Shown: piece by piece, positions 1-11,345 of the stretch
How the letters are laid out: each line of letters opens with the position of its first letter
How positions within the stretch are numbered: position 1 is the stretch's first letter
DNA from: Rotaria socialis
Taxonomy: Eukaryota > Rotifera > Eurotatoria > Philodinida > Philodinidae
Assembly (NCBI GenBank): GCA_905331475.1
Contig: CAJNYU010001231.1
Location: 62,001 to 126,000 of the forward strand
Length of the DNA stretch: 64,000 nucleotides
Direction of reading: 5' to 3'
The notes under the pieces: generated by a model
Database searches by the model: none
The model's input: the letters and a program-made list of their open reading frames with translations, nothing else
Told to the model about the DNA's origin: nothing
Made by a program: the position numbers and the translations under genes

Positions 1-132
1 GTATCCGTAAGTTATGAGAATTGCAAGAGTCCTTCAGAAATGTTTGATCTCTAGAAAGTTTCGACTAATATTGCTATATTCCATCGAATAGAATAGTGCA
101 ATTAAATTTATATATGCTCTGATTATTTTAAG

Positions 133-1652
133 ATCAATCATCGGAAATTACTTGACGCTATTTTTACTGTATGTGATGTACCAAATAAACTTTTTCGCTC
201 CTTAAGCTCAACTATTGATAAACTTGATAAGGTAAGTAAAATACGTCTATTCGTTTCATTTGTCTAATTCTTTATTGTAGCTTCCGTGGGATGTTGTTCG
301 AAATGAAATGATTAATGAAAAAGGATTATCACCAGAAGTTGTCGATAGAATTAGTCGATATGTTCATATGCATGGTATATCATTTTTCATTATAATGCAT
401 TACTAGCTCAAAATAGAACACCCTCATATTCTTTCCCACACGAAATCAATCATAAAACTCAAATCTAAATAGTCTATTCAAATGCCTTATTAAGGACTTG
501 CAATTCTAACTTGTTTAGTTTTTCAGAAATCTATTTATCGAATGTATTTCATTATTTACACAACTTATTCAGGTAGATTTGAGTTTTATATTTGATATTA
601 TTATGTCCAAAGAAAGAGAGACAAAGACGTTGGTGTTCTATGTTTGACTGTAATACTATAACATTTAATTATTATTTTTTCTCCACCAGTAGGCAATGTT
701 AATCTAATTGATCAACTGCGAAATGACCCACAATTATCATCCAATAAATTAGCTATTCAAGCTCTCCATGATCTTGATTTATTATTTCGTTATTTAACAT
801 TATTTAACGTTATAGATAAAGTAAAACCAAAACAAAACTCAAATTTTTAATTATTTTCTTTATGAACTAAAGAGAAAAAACTGTTTCTAGGTTATATTTG
901 ATTTAAAATTAGCTCGTGGTTTAGATTATTATACAGGTGTTATATTTGAAGCTGTTCTTACAAAATATCAATTTAATCCAAAATTAGACGATGATCAAAT
1001 AGCTGTTGGAAGTGTTGCTGGTGGTGGAAGGTATGATGAACTTGTAGAAAAAATTGATCCGAAACAAAGACATGTACCTTGCATTGGCGTAAGCATTGGT
1101 GTTGAAAGAATATTTACTGTGAAAGAGCATCAACAAACAGTAATTGATTTAACAGATTTATTCCATTTGTCTTTATGATTGTTTCATTTATAGCAATTAA
1201 AAACTCAATCAAAAACAGTCGAAACTGAAATTTATGTAGCATCAGCAGAAAAAAATTTCTTAGAACAACGAATGAAAATATGTGCTTATCTATGGGAAAA
1301 TGGTTTTAAGGTTTTTGTTACAAGTTATTATTTTTTTAAATATAGTTTTCCTTTCCAGGCAGAAATGGCATATAAGCGTAATCCAAAATTACTTGATCAA
1401 TTACAATATTGTGAAAAGCATCATATTGAACTGTGCATCATTATTGGTAGTTCAGAATTAGAAACTAGTTCACTTAAAATTCGTGATGTTGTCACTCGAA
1501 ATGAGGTTAGATTATTTTGGCTTGGTCATAGTTTTCTTAAATAAGTATTTTATAATATTTAGTTTGTAATTCCACGAAACCAACTAGCTAATGAAATACG
1601 TATTCATTTGAAGAGAATTCGACAAAAACTAACAGACAATAAACAGCAATAA
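133..1652 (+). CDS. HARS: Histidyl-tRNA synthetase, 3' part (gene enters from the left edge)
   Basis: Charges tRNA-His with histidine in cytosol and/or mitochondria. Exons read at 133-231, 281-374, 693-820, 891-1139, 1194-1310, 1359-1505 and 1563-1652 give 307 residues, roughly the last 60% of the usual ~510. Class II hallmarks are visible: ARGLDYYTG in the histidine-binding pocket, [13 protein letters not shown], and the [10 protein letters not shown] motif 3. The C-terminal anticodon-binding domain follows, with [15 protein letters not shown] closely matching animal HARS. Bases 1-132 are intron plus perhaps a few bases of an upstream exon. Introns are about 47-55 bases except one of 318 bases (375-692). 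Identity is secure; whether it is the cytosolic or mitochondrial form cannot be told, because the N-terminus lies outside the window. Confidence 0.93.
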
Positions 1653-2406
1653 TCTTATCTAACTTTTCTATCAATGGTTTCTTATGGTAGATTTGAACGA
1701 TAAACAAAATGAAATATTTTTTTTTAAACATTTTTGATTCATAAAACAGATAAGATGCTTTCTTTTGTTATAACCAATAGTTCAACTTATAATAGGTTCA
1801 GTCTAATCTTATAAGAGATTCCCATCCTAATTCAAAGATTTACTTGCATAAAAGTATTACATAGTCTTCTAATTAAAACTGAAAAAGATTGTTGGTTTCG
1901 GTTACGATTCAATGGAACTATTGACTATCTGTTGTCTATTCGAAATTTGATCTGAACATTTTACACATATAGAGAACTCAAGTATATAGAAATTTTCAAT
2001 AAAGTATCTTCGAGAAATGAAATTCTCAGTAAAACATATATTTTGTAGACGATTAATCAGAAAAACTCCATATTTTGAAAACCTTCTGTCTCGAAATAAT
2101 TGCTTTAAAATTTTTATAGATCAGTCAACTCTCAGCAAAAATCCAAGTTATTTTCAAATTATTATCGAAAATCTATGACATATGTATATTCAAAGCAATT
2201 ATTAAATCCGAAGGAGAAATTCAAGAAAACTTTCTCGCCGGTGTATGAGTTATAAGTCAGTTCGCACTTTTATGTTGTAGCAACCATTCCCCAAAGATGA
2301 GAGAAAGGCACTCCGTATGCTATTGTTTGATGACATACTGAAGATTGTTTTCATTAGTAATGTAAAATTATTGGAATGAAATTTCTATTTTTAGATTTGT
2401 TCGTAT
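1653..2406. other. Spacer between HARS and the PLP enzyme
   Basis: AT-rich, with no coding stretch that I can support on either strand. It should hold the HARS 3' UTR. Just before the next start codon, at about 2385-2396, there is a pyrimidine-rich acceptor-like tract (ctatttttag). Confidence 0.5.
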
Positions 2407-3605
2407 ATGTATCGTCGATTATCAACATCGTCAGTATCTGCTCTCGTTAAAACATATTCATTACCAATTGATAATAAATGTATTAATTCGAAATATGTAC
2501 CTAAATATCGATTATCATTAATTGATCGTGAAACATCCGTTGAAAAATTACATATATCTTCATTACCATCAGTTAATATTTATATTAAACGTGATGATCA
2601 ACTTGATTCATATGCAAGTGGAAATAAACTTCGAAAATTAGAATTTCTCTTTGCTGATATACTTTCACGTCCAAAATGTCATCATATAATAACAGCTGGA
2701 TCACTGCACAGTAATCATTGTAAAGCTGTTGCTGTTCTTGCAGCACGATTTCAGCGGCAAGCTCATTTTCTACTTAGAACTGATCGTGATAATCACGATG
2801 AACAAATTTTACAAGGCAATCCACTTTTGAATTATTTATTAGGTGCTAAATTGTATTTGATATCAAAAAAGGCTAATATTCAACGTGACATCGAACCGAG
2901 AATCCAACTATTAGAAGAAGAATTAGGTGGAAAAGATAAATGTTATGCAATCCCAATAGGAGGGTAGGATATTTCGCTTTATATTTATTTCTTTTTCAAT
3001 TTAGTTTTATGTTTAGGTCAGATACAGTTGGTTTATTTGGATATTTTGATTGTTTCATACGTGAAATAATTCCATTAATAGATAAACTTAATCTCGGTCA
3101 TCTGGTTGTACCAATAAGTAGTGGTGGCACCATGGAAGGACTAGCACTTGCCAATTATTTTACTGGTAATCGTGTACGTATTCATGCATTTGCTGTATCG
3201 GACAATGAAAATTATTTTAAAACTCATTTTAATGGAATTCTCAAGGAGCTCGAACTTGATCATTTAAATCAATTCGTTAATAATAATAGCCTTGTTGATA
3301 TTTGTGATTCTTATGTTGGTCTAGGTTATGGTCGTATGACAAATGAGCAAATCGATTTTTTACATGAGATTATAAGAGAAACAGGAATCATCTTTGATCC
3401 TGTTTATACAGGTAAATGTTTATGGGGTTTATATGAAGAATTACGAAATAAACGCATTGATCGATTTCCAACTGATGGAAAAAATATACTATTCTTGCAT
3501 ACAGGTGGCTTACTTGGTCTTATGAATCCCGACTTTAGTAACCAATGGTTACTATCCAGCAATAGTCACGCGAATTATCGTATGCGTAATTGGATGACGT
3601 TGTAA
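2407..3605 (+). CDS. D-cysteine desulfhydrase / ACC-deaminase-like PLP enzyme
   Basis: Fold-type II PLP enzyme (tryptophan-synthase beta superfamily). Relatives convert D-cysteine to pyruvate, H2S and ammonia, or deaminate 1-aminocyclopropane-1-carboxylate. Two exons, 2407-2963 and 3017-3605, are joined across a 53-base intron inside the conserved GGS motif, giving 381 residues. Family signatures appear in order: KRDD, SGNKLRKLEFL with the PLP-binding lysine, AGSLHSNHCKA, IPIGGSDTVGLFGY, SSGGTMEGLA, FDPVYTGKCLWGL and LFLHTGGLLGL. The first ~20 residues are Ser/Arg-rich without acids until Asp21, so a mitochondrial presequence is possible. The substrate cannot be decided from sequence; D-cysteine desulfhydrase is the likelier activity in an animal. 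It ends only 47 bases before LAMTOR4. An origin by transfer from bacteria or plants is possible but untested. Confidence 0.9.
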
Positions 3606-3620
3606 TTTAAAATTTGTTAA

Positions 3621-3652
3621 AATAAAAACGGAAATCTTTCAACTTTTTTTAG
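3621..3652 (+). promoter_or_regulatory. Poly(A) signal followed at once by a 3' splice acceptor in the intergenic gap
   Basis: The 47-base gap between the PLP enzyme stop and the LAMTOR4 start holds AATAAA (3621-3626) and then aacttttttttag (3641-3652), which abuts the LAMTOR4 ATG. This arrangement is typical of trans-spliced operon junctions. A cis-spliced 5' UTR intron is the alternative. Confidence 0.5.
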
Positions 3653-4019
3653 ATGAGTACATCAATAAATAAAGTATTTGATAATGTTCCTGACCGTGTG
3701 GGCTATCTTATTTTGAATGAAGATGGTTCTGTCGAACATAGTCATGACGATCTACAAAATAACGAGCAAGCAGCGAATCTAATTTATAAAATGGTTTTAT
3801 GTCGGGTTAAAGTTAGCGTACATTTAATAAAACAGATAGCGTTCAAACGATTCACAGGTTCAATTTCGAATAAAATATGTTGAAATCCTTCGTTCCGTTC
3901 TTTTTTTAGTTTCTGATGATCAGTATGTGTATTGTATGGCATGTGCCAATCATCGTATCTATGTTGCTAAACGTCGTCAAGAGTCATCGACTCGCTTGAA
4001 AAAAATAGATGATAATTGA
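3653..4019 (+). CDS. LAMTOR4: Ragulator subunit LAMTOR4
   Basis: Small roadblock-fold subunit of the Ragulator complex, which anchors Rag GTPases on lysosomes for mTORC1 activation. Exons 3653-3857 and 3910-4019 (52-base intron) give 104 residues, against about 99 in human. Conserved blocks are PDRVGYLILNEDGSV near the N-terminus, then NNEQAANLIYKMV, FKRFT across the splice, and a final strand ending YVAKRRQE. The start is fixed by family alignment and by the acceptor-like tract touching the ATG. It sits 47 bases after the PLP enzyme and 119 bases before RAD9 on the same strand, which suggests polycistronic transcription. A stop-free stretch before the intron (VLCRVKVSVHLIKQI) is read as coding. 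Confidence 0.88.
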
Positions 4020-4091
4020 ATTATTACTATATTTTTTCTCTTCTGAATTTTGTGCTAATTTTTTTTCTCATATTGATTATATTCAAAAATT

Positions 4092-4135
4092 AATAAATAA
4101 AAATAATATATATGAAAGTTCATTATTCTTTTAAG
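4092..4135 (+). promoter_or_regulatory. Poly(A) signals and acceptor-like site between LAMTOR4 and RAD9
   Basis: Overlapping AATAAA hexamers (4092-4097 and 4096-4101) are followed by cattattcttttaag (4121-4135), three bases upstream of the RAD9 ATG at 4139. This has the same layout as the previous junction. An in-frame ATG at 4112 would lie upstream of this acceptor, which is why the 4139 start is preferred. Confidence 0.45.
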
Positions 4136-4138
4136 ATC

Positions 4139-6555
4139 ATGACTGAAAAAAAGGTTGTTTTTGTTATTCCACCTGAACATATTCGACGTAAGAGAATTGG
4201 CTTAACTATATTTTGCAATATAAAAAACCCTTATACGAATAGATTTTGGTAAAGTACTACAAGTTTTAACAAAACTCGGTGAAGAAATTTATATTGAATC
4301 AATTGCAAAAACGAATGGTGTAAATAGAATATATTGTGGTTTAAATGGATATTTGTTTTTCAATTTTTACACTTCATTTTAGTTAAGTTTTCGTACAGCT
4401 AATCAAGCGAGATCATCATATTCGTGTATTACATTTAATCGAGATTTTTTTCAACAATGGCCACAAGATGATTTACAAAAAGAAAAAATTAAATGTCGAA
4501 TTTCAGCTAAAGTATAAATTTTATTTAGGAAATTTTATTTAAGAAATTTGAATTTGAAGTATCCTTTCTATCATAGAAAAGGTTTTCGAACAGGAATAGG
4601 ATCATTTCAATTGCTACGAGGTACAAAATAATGACATGACTAGAACTAAACGTGTCAACTTAAGGATGATGACCAGTGCATGCGAAAATGAGAAGTACAG
4701 AACTATCGAGATTGGAAATACAAGATAAAACTATATGAAGTTAAACTAAAGATCATGGCTTTATTTTCCATGATTTGAACGGGACTATCTGATAAACGAT
4801 ATCTAGATATTTCTACAATAGCTGTGTGTGAACTGACATATTAGTTATTGTTGCCAGTTCAAGATTATGCGAGAAGTGTTATCATAGATGTAGACAAGCG
4901 TCAAGAAATGGGATCTTACAATCGTCAATACTATTTTGTTGCTCTTTTTAGCGATGTATGTCTGCATTACACGCTGCTCTATCAAGTAAATTAACACGAC
5001 TCGAACTCATTTTTGATGATCTAGCATCGGATTTATCATTTATACTTCATTGTCGATACAGTAAGCCTATTGGAAAAGAATATATTGAGATATTTTTTTG
5101 CAAATAATATAATTAATAGATATTATTAAAGTTCATTCATGTTTTTACATTGACTGTGAAAAACTGCAAGCACGCTTTGATAAACTATCATATAAAAATT
5201 GTGTATCAGTTATGAGTAAGACATTACAAGAATTAACAGCCCATTTTCCAGCTAAATGGGATGAGATAACTATTTGTGTAACAAAGGATCAATTTATTAT
5301 TAAAAAATGTGATGAAATCGTTCGTGATGGTTTGTAAGATTTTAAATAAAAGACCACAAAGATTGCTCAACGAATTTCAAAATATCTAGATGACAGTGTT
5401 GCTGTTGGTATGAACTTTCAAGTTGTATGTGAACCACGAGAATTCCTCAGCTATGATATACAATATCAGTCAGACATTACATTTTGTCTACGAGAATTTA
5501 AAGTAAATTCTTCTCATTTTTATTTTCTCTTCTCCTATGAAATAAATGATTCTCTTAGTTCTTATTAGGTTTAGCTGATTTACTCAATTTGCCTATGACA
5601 ATGTATTTTGATAGTCGCGGACGGTAATTAAAATCTTTTAAATAATATTTTTCATGAATTTGTTTTCTTTTCCTAGACCAATTGTATTTTATTTCGATGC
5701 AGAAGAACTTCATTTTGATGGTACTTTTGTATTTGCTACTATTGCAAATCGAGAAGGTGAAACTGATCCATCGATCAGCATGACTCAATCAAGTTTAGAG
5801 TAGGTTTATAACTTTATGCGACTCGAATCTGAATAAAAACCATGTTTCTAGTGATATCTCAACCATGGAGGAAGACGATCTTGTATCTTATCGACAGTGT
5901 ACAATGATCACAAATGGTACCAACCAAGGAGGAAAGAAACGTTCAGCACTATCGTCATCACCAACACTACAAACGAATACAAATCCAATGGATCGACAAT
6001 CGAATTTTGATGAACACAACATATCAATTAATCCAAAACAAAAAGTAAATAGTTTACGCAAAGAGCATTAGTCTTAGAAATGCAATTGTGATGGTATTCA
6101 TTACTGAATGCACTAGAAAACTATGGTGACCAGAAATTCATTTCGAATTTTTTCGATTACGAGAGATCTATTTCGAACAACAGCTTCAACTTGCAAGAAA
6201 TTAAAAATCGTTTCGAGTATTTTACAAAGTTCGGATATTTTCTTAAAATGACTTTGTCGATCAAGACCATTGTAGCTCTCATCGTGCATTTATTCCCTTC
6301 ACGGCTGTTACGATTGCTACCGGTAGCATAGTGTGTTGTTGAATAATGCGCGGTCACCATTGAATCTCTAATTATTTGTATGAAATATGAAAAATTTTGC
6401 ATTCGTATCTTTTCTTGATTTGATAGATAGTTGCAACCACTACAGAATTAGTAGACACAACATACACAGTATTCAGTCAACAATCAATGGTTGGTTTACA
6501 ACAATCAGAAGATTTCATGGCTGATATGACCGACGATGAAGATGAAGAAAATTAA
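4139..6555 (+). CDS. RAD9A: Checkpoint clamp subunit RAD9
   Basis: Nuclear subunit of the 9-1-1 (RAD9-HUS1-RAD1) PCNA-like clamp, which is loaded at damaged DNA to activate ATR through TopBP1. Ten exons: 4139-4187, 4243-4319, 4383-4511, 4952-5060, 5120-5329, 5390-5502, 5559-5623, 5677-5799, 5852-6044, 6427-6555; 398 residues against 391 in human. Family matches include FGKVLQVLTKLGEEIYIES, LSFRTANQARSSYSC and FFQQW; then LELIFDDL, FYIDCEKLQARFD, CLREFKFLLGLADLLNLP, MYFDSRGRPIVF and FDGTFVFATI. The tail is disordered, Ser/Thr-rich and very acidic at the end (DDEDEEN), where the TopBP1-binding phosphosites lie in other animals. Two introns are long for this locus (440 and 382 bases). An in-frame ATG at 4112 would add nine residues. 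Confidence 0.92.
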
Positions 6556-8155
6556 GTAGATTTTTCTTTATTTTTTGTATTTATTGTAAAACAGAAAACT
6601 TCTTTTGAAAACTGAAATAAATTCATAAGCGTATTTTATTCTGAGAACTATTGACTAAGAATTCCACTGTTTTATTTCAATGTCATGAAATAAATTGAAT
6701 TATTTCACATTCTAATAGCATCAAAACATTAAAACGAACTATTTAAACTAATGACACATAAGATAAAATTCTACACATTCTATCATACAAAAAGAAAAAC
6801 TGAAGTTTTTTCTTTTTCGAATCATATGATGAAGTATTTCTTTTTATCAAAACCAAAACTATTACTATTATAAACAATTTCCTTGGCAATAATCTTATCA
6901 AAGTAGAATGTTCATTTTTTCGAAATGGTAAACATACAACACAAACAATCAAATACATTTCTTATTACGGATAAAATGGATAAAGCCTTTTCGCGCGTCT
7001 GTTAAATATAATCACGTGTAAAACAACACGGTCATGATGTAAATCGATGAATGCTATGCTTCATAATGACGATCTTATCTATTTTAGGATATAAATAGCA
7101 TACCTCGTAAATTCATCCTTTTTTTTGAACCCATTTGATGAGTAAAAAGAAGCAACTCTTTGCCAAAGAATGAAATTGAAAAGACATCTGTAATATATCT
7201 TTATAAACGTATAGTTGTCTTTTTAAGAATGTTGGATGAAATTGAAAATAATATTGTGTAGCAAGAGTCATTGTAATTCAATTGGATCTGATTTTGCAAT
7301 TTAAAAGAGGCAAAAACATCTCTTATGATAATAGCTTAATTATATCGATCAACCATAGATAATTACGTTGATTATTAATTTGAATTCTTCGAATTTATTA
7401 TTATCTGACTACTTTCTATGACTTTTCTTAATCTTGAATAGTGTATGAAAACATTTTACCCTTGCACATCAATTTTAAAGGATGAAAACACTAAAAATAT
7501 ATTCAATTTGAAGCTAATTACTTTTGAAAGAAATTCATCTACAGTTGTAAATTTAAGTGGCTTATTTGATGGATTATTGATATTTTCATCGAAAATAACT
7601 GAAATCTTATCAGTACATAGTTAATTAGAAAAACCTACAATAATAATAACGATATTCCTCGAATGGAAAAGCGATGGAAGATAAAATAAATTGGACATCT
7701 CATGGTAAAATATGGAACATACATTATTGGGTTCAATGTATTGTATCAGAAACACCTAAACTGAATACGAATTCTATTACGCAAATGTTACTTTTTTTTC
7801 AAAATTTTCATATTGATGCTATTTGATTCAATTTTTCATCTAGCTTCCGATGTTGGTTTTCATTGGTTCTAACAATTTTAACTGCGTCGGAGGAAAAAAA
7901 CAAACCCTCTACAAAGAGAAAAGCATCCGATGAGTCATCGTCAAACATCTGTCTAAGCGTAGAGTCAAGCACGTACAGTTTATTTATTTTGAATAAATGA
8001 TTCATAAGAAAAACGAAGAATAGAAGCATAATTTGCGTTTTTCGAACTATTCTAGACACCTGGAATGCATGAGTAAATGTTTTCGAATATATTTTTCATG
8101 ATCAAACTTGTCGCTTAATTATATTTAAAAATTATTGTTTTCATTGATATAAACG
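6556..8155. other. Intergenic region, RAD9 to DUSP
   Basis: About 1.6 kb without supportable coding sequence. RAD9 3' UTR signals (aataaattcat near 6617) lie at the left. A small cluster near 6990-7050 has CpG dinucleotides (ttttcgcgcg) and a CACGTG E-box core, and could be regulatory. Short open frames on the minus strand here look like chance. Confidence 0.4.
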
Positions 8156-9470
8156 ATGTTTTTCAATAACAATTATATACCGCAAAGATCATCTAGTGAG
8201 CAATGTCTTGCGACGTCTGCACCACCCAATGTTGGTCCATCTCAAATCTTACCCTTTCTTTATTTGGGTTCACAGGAAGATGTTTTATCAAGTAAAGTGA
8301 TGCAGGTAAGATCGAAAAATGTCATTGATCCTTTTGTTAGAGCAACTTTTTCTTTCGATTCCTATAGGATCATCGTATAACACATGTCATTAATGTAAGC
8401 ATGACAGGACAGCGAGCACCTTTTCTTGATGAGAATGATGATGAACATTTTCTTCGAATACCTGTCAACGATTGTCTTAATGCGCAATTATTACCGTATT
8501 TTGATCAAGCTTTTACATTTATCGGTAAATTTTGTTGCTGTCTCGAGAGTTTAATCTAGTATAATTTATCGTTATTTTAGAAAAAGCTCGACTCAGTAAT
8601 GGACGTGTATTTATTCATTGTTTAGGTATGTTACTTGATTTATATTTTTTGTTAATGCAAAACAGATTGTATCTTTTTTTTCTGTTAGCCGGTATAAGTC
8701 GTTCACCAGCTTTAGCTGTTGCTTACATAATGCGCCATTTAAGTTTATCTGTTGACGATGCTTATCGATATATTAAAGCACGTCGTTCTCATATATCACC
8801 GAATTTTAATTTTATGGGTCAATTATCCGAATATGAACGTATTTTACCATCATCGACTAAAAAATCAACAACAATGCCCACAGTTAAATGTATAACAGTA
8901 GAAGCACCATTGAATGATCGTCGTCGGTACTTACACCTTGAAAGTAGTAGTAACAGTAGTTCGATGAAACGTGAACATAATAATGATCAACCAAAATTTC
9001 TATCACGTCCAAAAGGCTTTAATTTTGATTTGGTCAATACACGTCAAGTACAATCGTTGTTGTCTCCGTCGTCTGGCATTGCTAAATTGTCCGTTGAATC
9101 CCCTCAACCACAGCATACATCATTACCAACTAAATTATTACGTCCAACAAGTATAACATTAAAACGTTCATCACCAACTGATGAATCAAATCATTCGTCA
9201 GAATTAATCAATAGTAGTTGCAATAATGAATTAAATATAACTAACAAACGAGTTAAAACATCGCCACGAAGCACAGATGCATCGCCTTTATTTGAAAATA
9301 ATGATTTGATAAATACATTTTTTGAAGGAACCTCATCATTGTCCAAATCACCTAGACGTTCGAATTCAACACAATCACTTGACTTGGCTATTGAAACAAC
9401 ACCATCATCTAACACAAATAAAAGTCGAACGAATTCGTTAAGTTCAAGTCGAGAATTACTCGTTTCATAG
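8156..9470 (+). CDS. Dual-specificity phosphatase (MAP-kinase-phosphatase-like, no rhodanese domain)
   Basis: Cysteine-dependent protein phosphatase, probably acting on phospho-Thr/Tyr of MAP kinases. Exons 8156-8305, 8368-8524, 8581-8625 and 8689-9470 give 377 residues. The catalytic domain spans about residues 30-160: LPFLYLGSQEDVLS, the general-acid region RIPVND (Asp85), and the P-loop HCLAGISRSP with nucleophile Cys116. It ends with SPNFNFMGQLSEYE, the signature shared with DUSP8, DUSP16 and puckered. The N-terminal rhodanese/CH2 kinase-docking domain of classical MKPs is absent; only about 30 residues precede the catalytic core. The last ~210 residues are Ser/Thr/Asn-rich and disordered, with SP and TP sites that could be phosphorylated. 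The exact DUSP orthologue cannot be named. Confidence 0.9.
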
Positions 9471-10784
9471 TAGTTTGTCTCTTTCGCTCTTCTTTTGGCA
9501 TGTATATCGATTAGGAATACTATGGCTAGAAATAGATTTGAGTAGCTCTGATGTAGATAAAAATCATTGAATGTTTTCCCAGTCGCTGTTGTTGGGTGTG
9601 TGTGTATATACATATTTATATATAAATATAAATGATATAATTTCAACATTTTCTTCTTCTATCCGATCTATTTTTAATGTCGTATTTTTAAGTCAAATGT
9701 TCTCATTTTTGTTTTTTTGAATATTAATGGTTTTATTTTGTCTTTACTTGTGTGGCGTGATGTTGTGTCGTATGTATATTTAGTGTGATATTACACGATG
9801 AAACATTTTATTTGAAATTAAAAAAAGTTATAATAAGTTCATCAATGAGTTTTGATAATTTTGCAAAATTATTGTAGTAAAGCATTTGTTTTTCGGTAAT
9901 AGAATTAAAATGCTTTCAGTTAGAAAAAACTCAACGTCTCTTGGTTGATTATACTGACTGAGATCGAGGTCACTGTAGATACAAGTTATTAAAAATATCA
10001 TAGTTTTTGCCAAAATGTAGTGAAGATGTTGACGTGAACAAAAAAGAAGATTTACAGCTGAATTTCAATAAATGACTTAGGATCTCATTCAATAGATAAA
10101 CTTTTGTATAAATAAAATATTAAATTTAATAAACAGAAAAAATTGAGATGTGAAAAGTTTGGCTAGTAAATAGAAATCTCAAAAAAAATTCTACACAACA
10201 GTATTATAACATATCACAGATCATAAATAAAGTAATTCGAAAGTTAGTCAATGCATAGATTATGCTTTTTAACGTGAATAAAACAAATGTTAGAGTTCAT
10301 ATGCAAACGTAAAACATCGTATTAAAGTAGTGATGTTGACAATGATAAACAGATTATATCTTTTTTCAGTAGCAAATCGAGGTCATTCGAATGGGTGAAA
10401 TTCAATGATGCCAAAGAGAATTCATCAGAATCAACAAATAAGATTACTAAGTATATCTCAACGGCAACAGTCTTTTTTCTCATACCAACCAGTTCACTGA
10501 TGAAATAAATTGAAATTTCTCAAAACATAGAAAATTTTGATTTTTTCGTCTTTTGCTAAGAAATATCGTCAGTACATTTGTATCTAATCAAAACATGTAG
10601 TTTTATTGAGGTGCTTTTATGGGCTTTAACTTTTATTAAAATGTTAAACTGATCTTATTTACAGCTTATAGAATAAAAAGAAAAAAAAAGAAGACAATAT
10701 TTACGAATTCTCATATGCTATAGAAATAATCGAATTTCATTCATTTTCCTTGGCATTACCAACGACTTTGATCCACTAAGCCAT
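9471..10784. other. Convergent 3' region between DUSP (+) and the coiled-coil gene (-)
   Basis: Contains the likely DUSP 3' UTR with a short TG/TA-rich tract near 9596-9635 and AT-rich filler. I see no coding sequence that holds up. Confidence 0.4.
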
Positions 10785-11345
10785 TTATCTTAGAAGTCTT
10801 TTTTTATCACTATCTAATAAAATCAACAAATTTCCTAATGTTCGACAGGATGGCTTGAGTGTTATATCTCTTAATGCACTGAGTGCTCGTTTATTACGCC
10901 GAATGCCCGTAGATGCTGTACTTGGTCTTGACTGTGGCCCGTTATCAATCTGTGTTCTTGTTCTACTTGGTGGTGCAGATTGATTTCGTTGCATCTTAAT
11001 CGCATGAATTGATATAGGTGTGTCACTTCGCAGACTATTTTCTTGTTGGCTTGGTGAATCATTTAATGAATCATAGATATTCTCAAGTTGCATACGTCTC
11101 CAATAGATTTCTCTATCATAGGTTCTGCGAAGAATTTTTTCCTGTTGTTTCAGTTGATTCAATCGTAATTCAAGTTGTGTATTTTCGCGACGATTGACAC
11201 GCATAATACGATCACTTAGTTCAATCAGTCGAAGTGACTTCTAAATAGAGAAAAACAATAATCACAGAGAATATTTTCTTTTGAAACATACTAAACGTTT
11301 GTCTTTTTTTTCACTTGGATCTTCTAATTCATAAACAGCAGCCAT
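10785..11345 (-). CDS. Small basic coiled-coil protein, unidentified
   Basis: Two exons on the minus strand, 11345-11292 and 11240-10785, are joined across a 51-base GT-AG intron and encode 169 residues. Residues ~20-75 are strongly charged and heptad-like, rich in Arg, Glu, Gln and Leu (RLNQLKQQEKILRRTYDR), and predict a coiled coil. The middle is Ser/Pro/Arg-rich and likely disordered. The end is basic (DSDKKRLLR). An acceptor-like TTTGCTAG lies 10 bases before the ATG. I do not recognise the family; the composition would fit a cytoskeletal or ciliary protein, but that is only a guess. The gene is convergent with the phosphatase gene. Confidence 0.65.

Noticed and set aside
6157-6402. 81-codon minus-strand open frame
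   Set aside because: It lies inside RAD9 intron 9 (6045-6426), antisense; no independent support.
7808-8059. 83-codon minus-strand open frame upstream of the phosphatase
   Set aside because: No family resemblance, no neighbouring exons, and composition of AT-rich chance frames.
9191-9649. 152-codon minus-strand open frame
   Set aside because: Antisense to the Ser/Asn-rich phosphatase tail, whose codon bias alone opens this frame.
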